A stretch of DNA of 48,620 nucleotides. It comes from JAAZMX01 sp035388025 (GTDB lineage Bacteria; Patescibacteriota; Patescibacteriia; UBA2196; GWA2-42-15). This document shows, piece after piece, positions 48,232 to 48,620 of the stretch (within the stretch, counting starts at the first letter, position 1; every line of letters begins with the position of its first letter). Location of the stretch: positions 1 to 48,620 of the forward strand of contig DAOOPA010000001.1 of the NCBI GenBank assembly GCA_035388025.1, in the 5' to 3' direction. The position numbers and the translations under genes are program-made. Below the pieces are notes generated by a model, which saw only the letters and a list, made by a program, of their open reading frames with translations, made no database searches and was not told the DNA's origin.

Positions 48232-48620
48232 TTACTTTACTTTAGCTTCTAGGATAGAGCTCAAATTATTAAAATGATTCTTTTGGTAAAAATTAATACC
48301 TTTTTCATTTTTGGTATAAGCGTGGACAATAATTCTTTTAACTTTATTTTTTTTACACCAGTTATAGAATTTTTTATATAATGCACTACCAAGGCCAAGG
48401 GATCTGTATTCTGGTAGTATAAAAGTGTTTTCTAGTTCAGCGCTGGGCAGTGACCCCCGACAAATATTGGGTTTGATAAGTCCACCACATAGGTAGCCGA
48501 TAATTTTATTTTTTGATAAAGCTACAAAGACACAGCTATCTTTTTGGGTAATTCTATTTTTAAAATAGGTGCTTGTCTAGAACAGACAAATAATTAGTAA
48601 TATTTTTTGATAATTTTTTT
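48232..48620 (-). pseudogene. Broken GNAT acetyltransferase gene (window edge)
   Basis: The minus strand encodes an open frame ending TAA at 48232, with YRSLGLGSALYKKF (acetyl-CoA-binding motif A) and a C-terminal NFYQKNHF segment. Upstream, an in-frame TAG occurs near 48578. A likely continuation, NYLSVLDKHL, sits in another frame (about 48576-48610), so a one-base shift near 48560 seems to break the gene. The upstream part is outside the window. It may be a true pseudogene or a sequence error. Confidence 0.55.

Overview
The window looks like a chromosomal segment of a small-genome bacterium of the Candidate Phyla Radiation (Patescibacteria, Parcubacteria-like). This is inferred from the AT-rich, densely packed genes, short orthologs of universal genes, tRNAs scattered in both orientations, many small hypothetical membrane proteins, lineage-typical oddities (EndoQ, MEMO-AMMECR1, Elp3, lamin-tail surface proteins) and abundant short degenerate intergenic repeats. 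No marker gene here fixes the exact lineage.

Layout. 0-5 kb: a 5S rRNA at the left edge (presumably the end of an rRNA operon), small hypotheticals, a Nudix hydrolase, a MEMO-AMMECR1 fusion, endonuclease Q, and a 26-residue lysine-rich histone-H1-like protein with a very strong ribosome binding site. 5-9 kb: tRNAs Ala, Val, Glu, Ile(UAU) and Val, with tsaD and a translin-like protein. 9-16 kb: a translation/RNA block (a degenerate DHH protein, infB-rbfA, an intact DHH/NrnA-like enzyme, clpP, rpmF, nusB, rnc). 16.3-19.2 kb: an accessory island with a structured leader and a secreted N/Q-rich repeat protein, a promoter-to-terminator ncRNA, tRNA-Gly, and a compact operon of a radical SAM/SPASM-like enzyme followed by a 50-codon Cys-containing peptide gene. 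19.2-23 kb: DUF167, HD protein, phosphoesterase, endonuclease IV, trigger factor. 23-28.5 kb: a DUF3352-like protein, a roughly 400-nt structured ncRNA with its own promoter and terminator, cca, an RluD-type pseudouridine synthase and a guanylate-kinase-like protein lacking the Walker A lysine. 28.8-31.4 kb: a two-subunit 2-oxoacid:ferredoxin oxidoreductase. 31.4-37.4 kb: tRNAs Leu, Gly and Leu, a large helix-hairpin-helix/lamin-tail surface protein, a PfkB kinase, GalT-like and L,D-transpeptidase genes. 37.7-48.6 kb: tsaC, a Cys-rich exported protein, ychF, a PIN protein, an ABC exporter, folD, a small ORF behind a promoter carrying a G10 tract, glyA, Nudix, Elp3, a Trm9-like methyltransferase and a broken GNAT gene.

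How the genes connect. tRNA maturation and modification recur (cca, tsaC/tsaD for t6A, Elp3 plus a Trm9-like methyltransferase for wobble U34, RluD family). Translation and RNA turnover genes sit together (infB, rbfA, rpmF, nusB, rnc, the NrnA-like enzyme). DNA repair is represented by EndoQ and endonuclease IV.

The strongest candidates for undescribed biology are the radical-SAM/peptide operon (17.8-19.2 kb), the large structured RNA at 24.7-25.1 kb, the second ncRNA at 17.4-17.6 kb, the neighbouring Elp3/Trm9-like pair, and the G10 promoter tract. Short repeat families, both AT-rich and GC-palindromic, also occur in frame inside several conserved genes.
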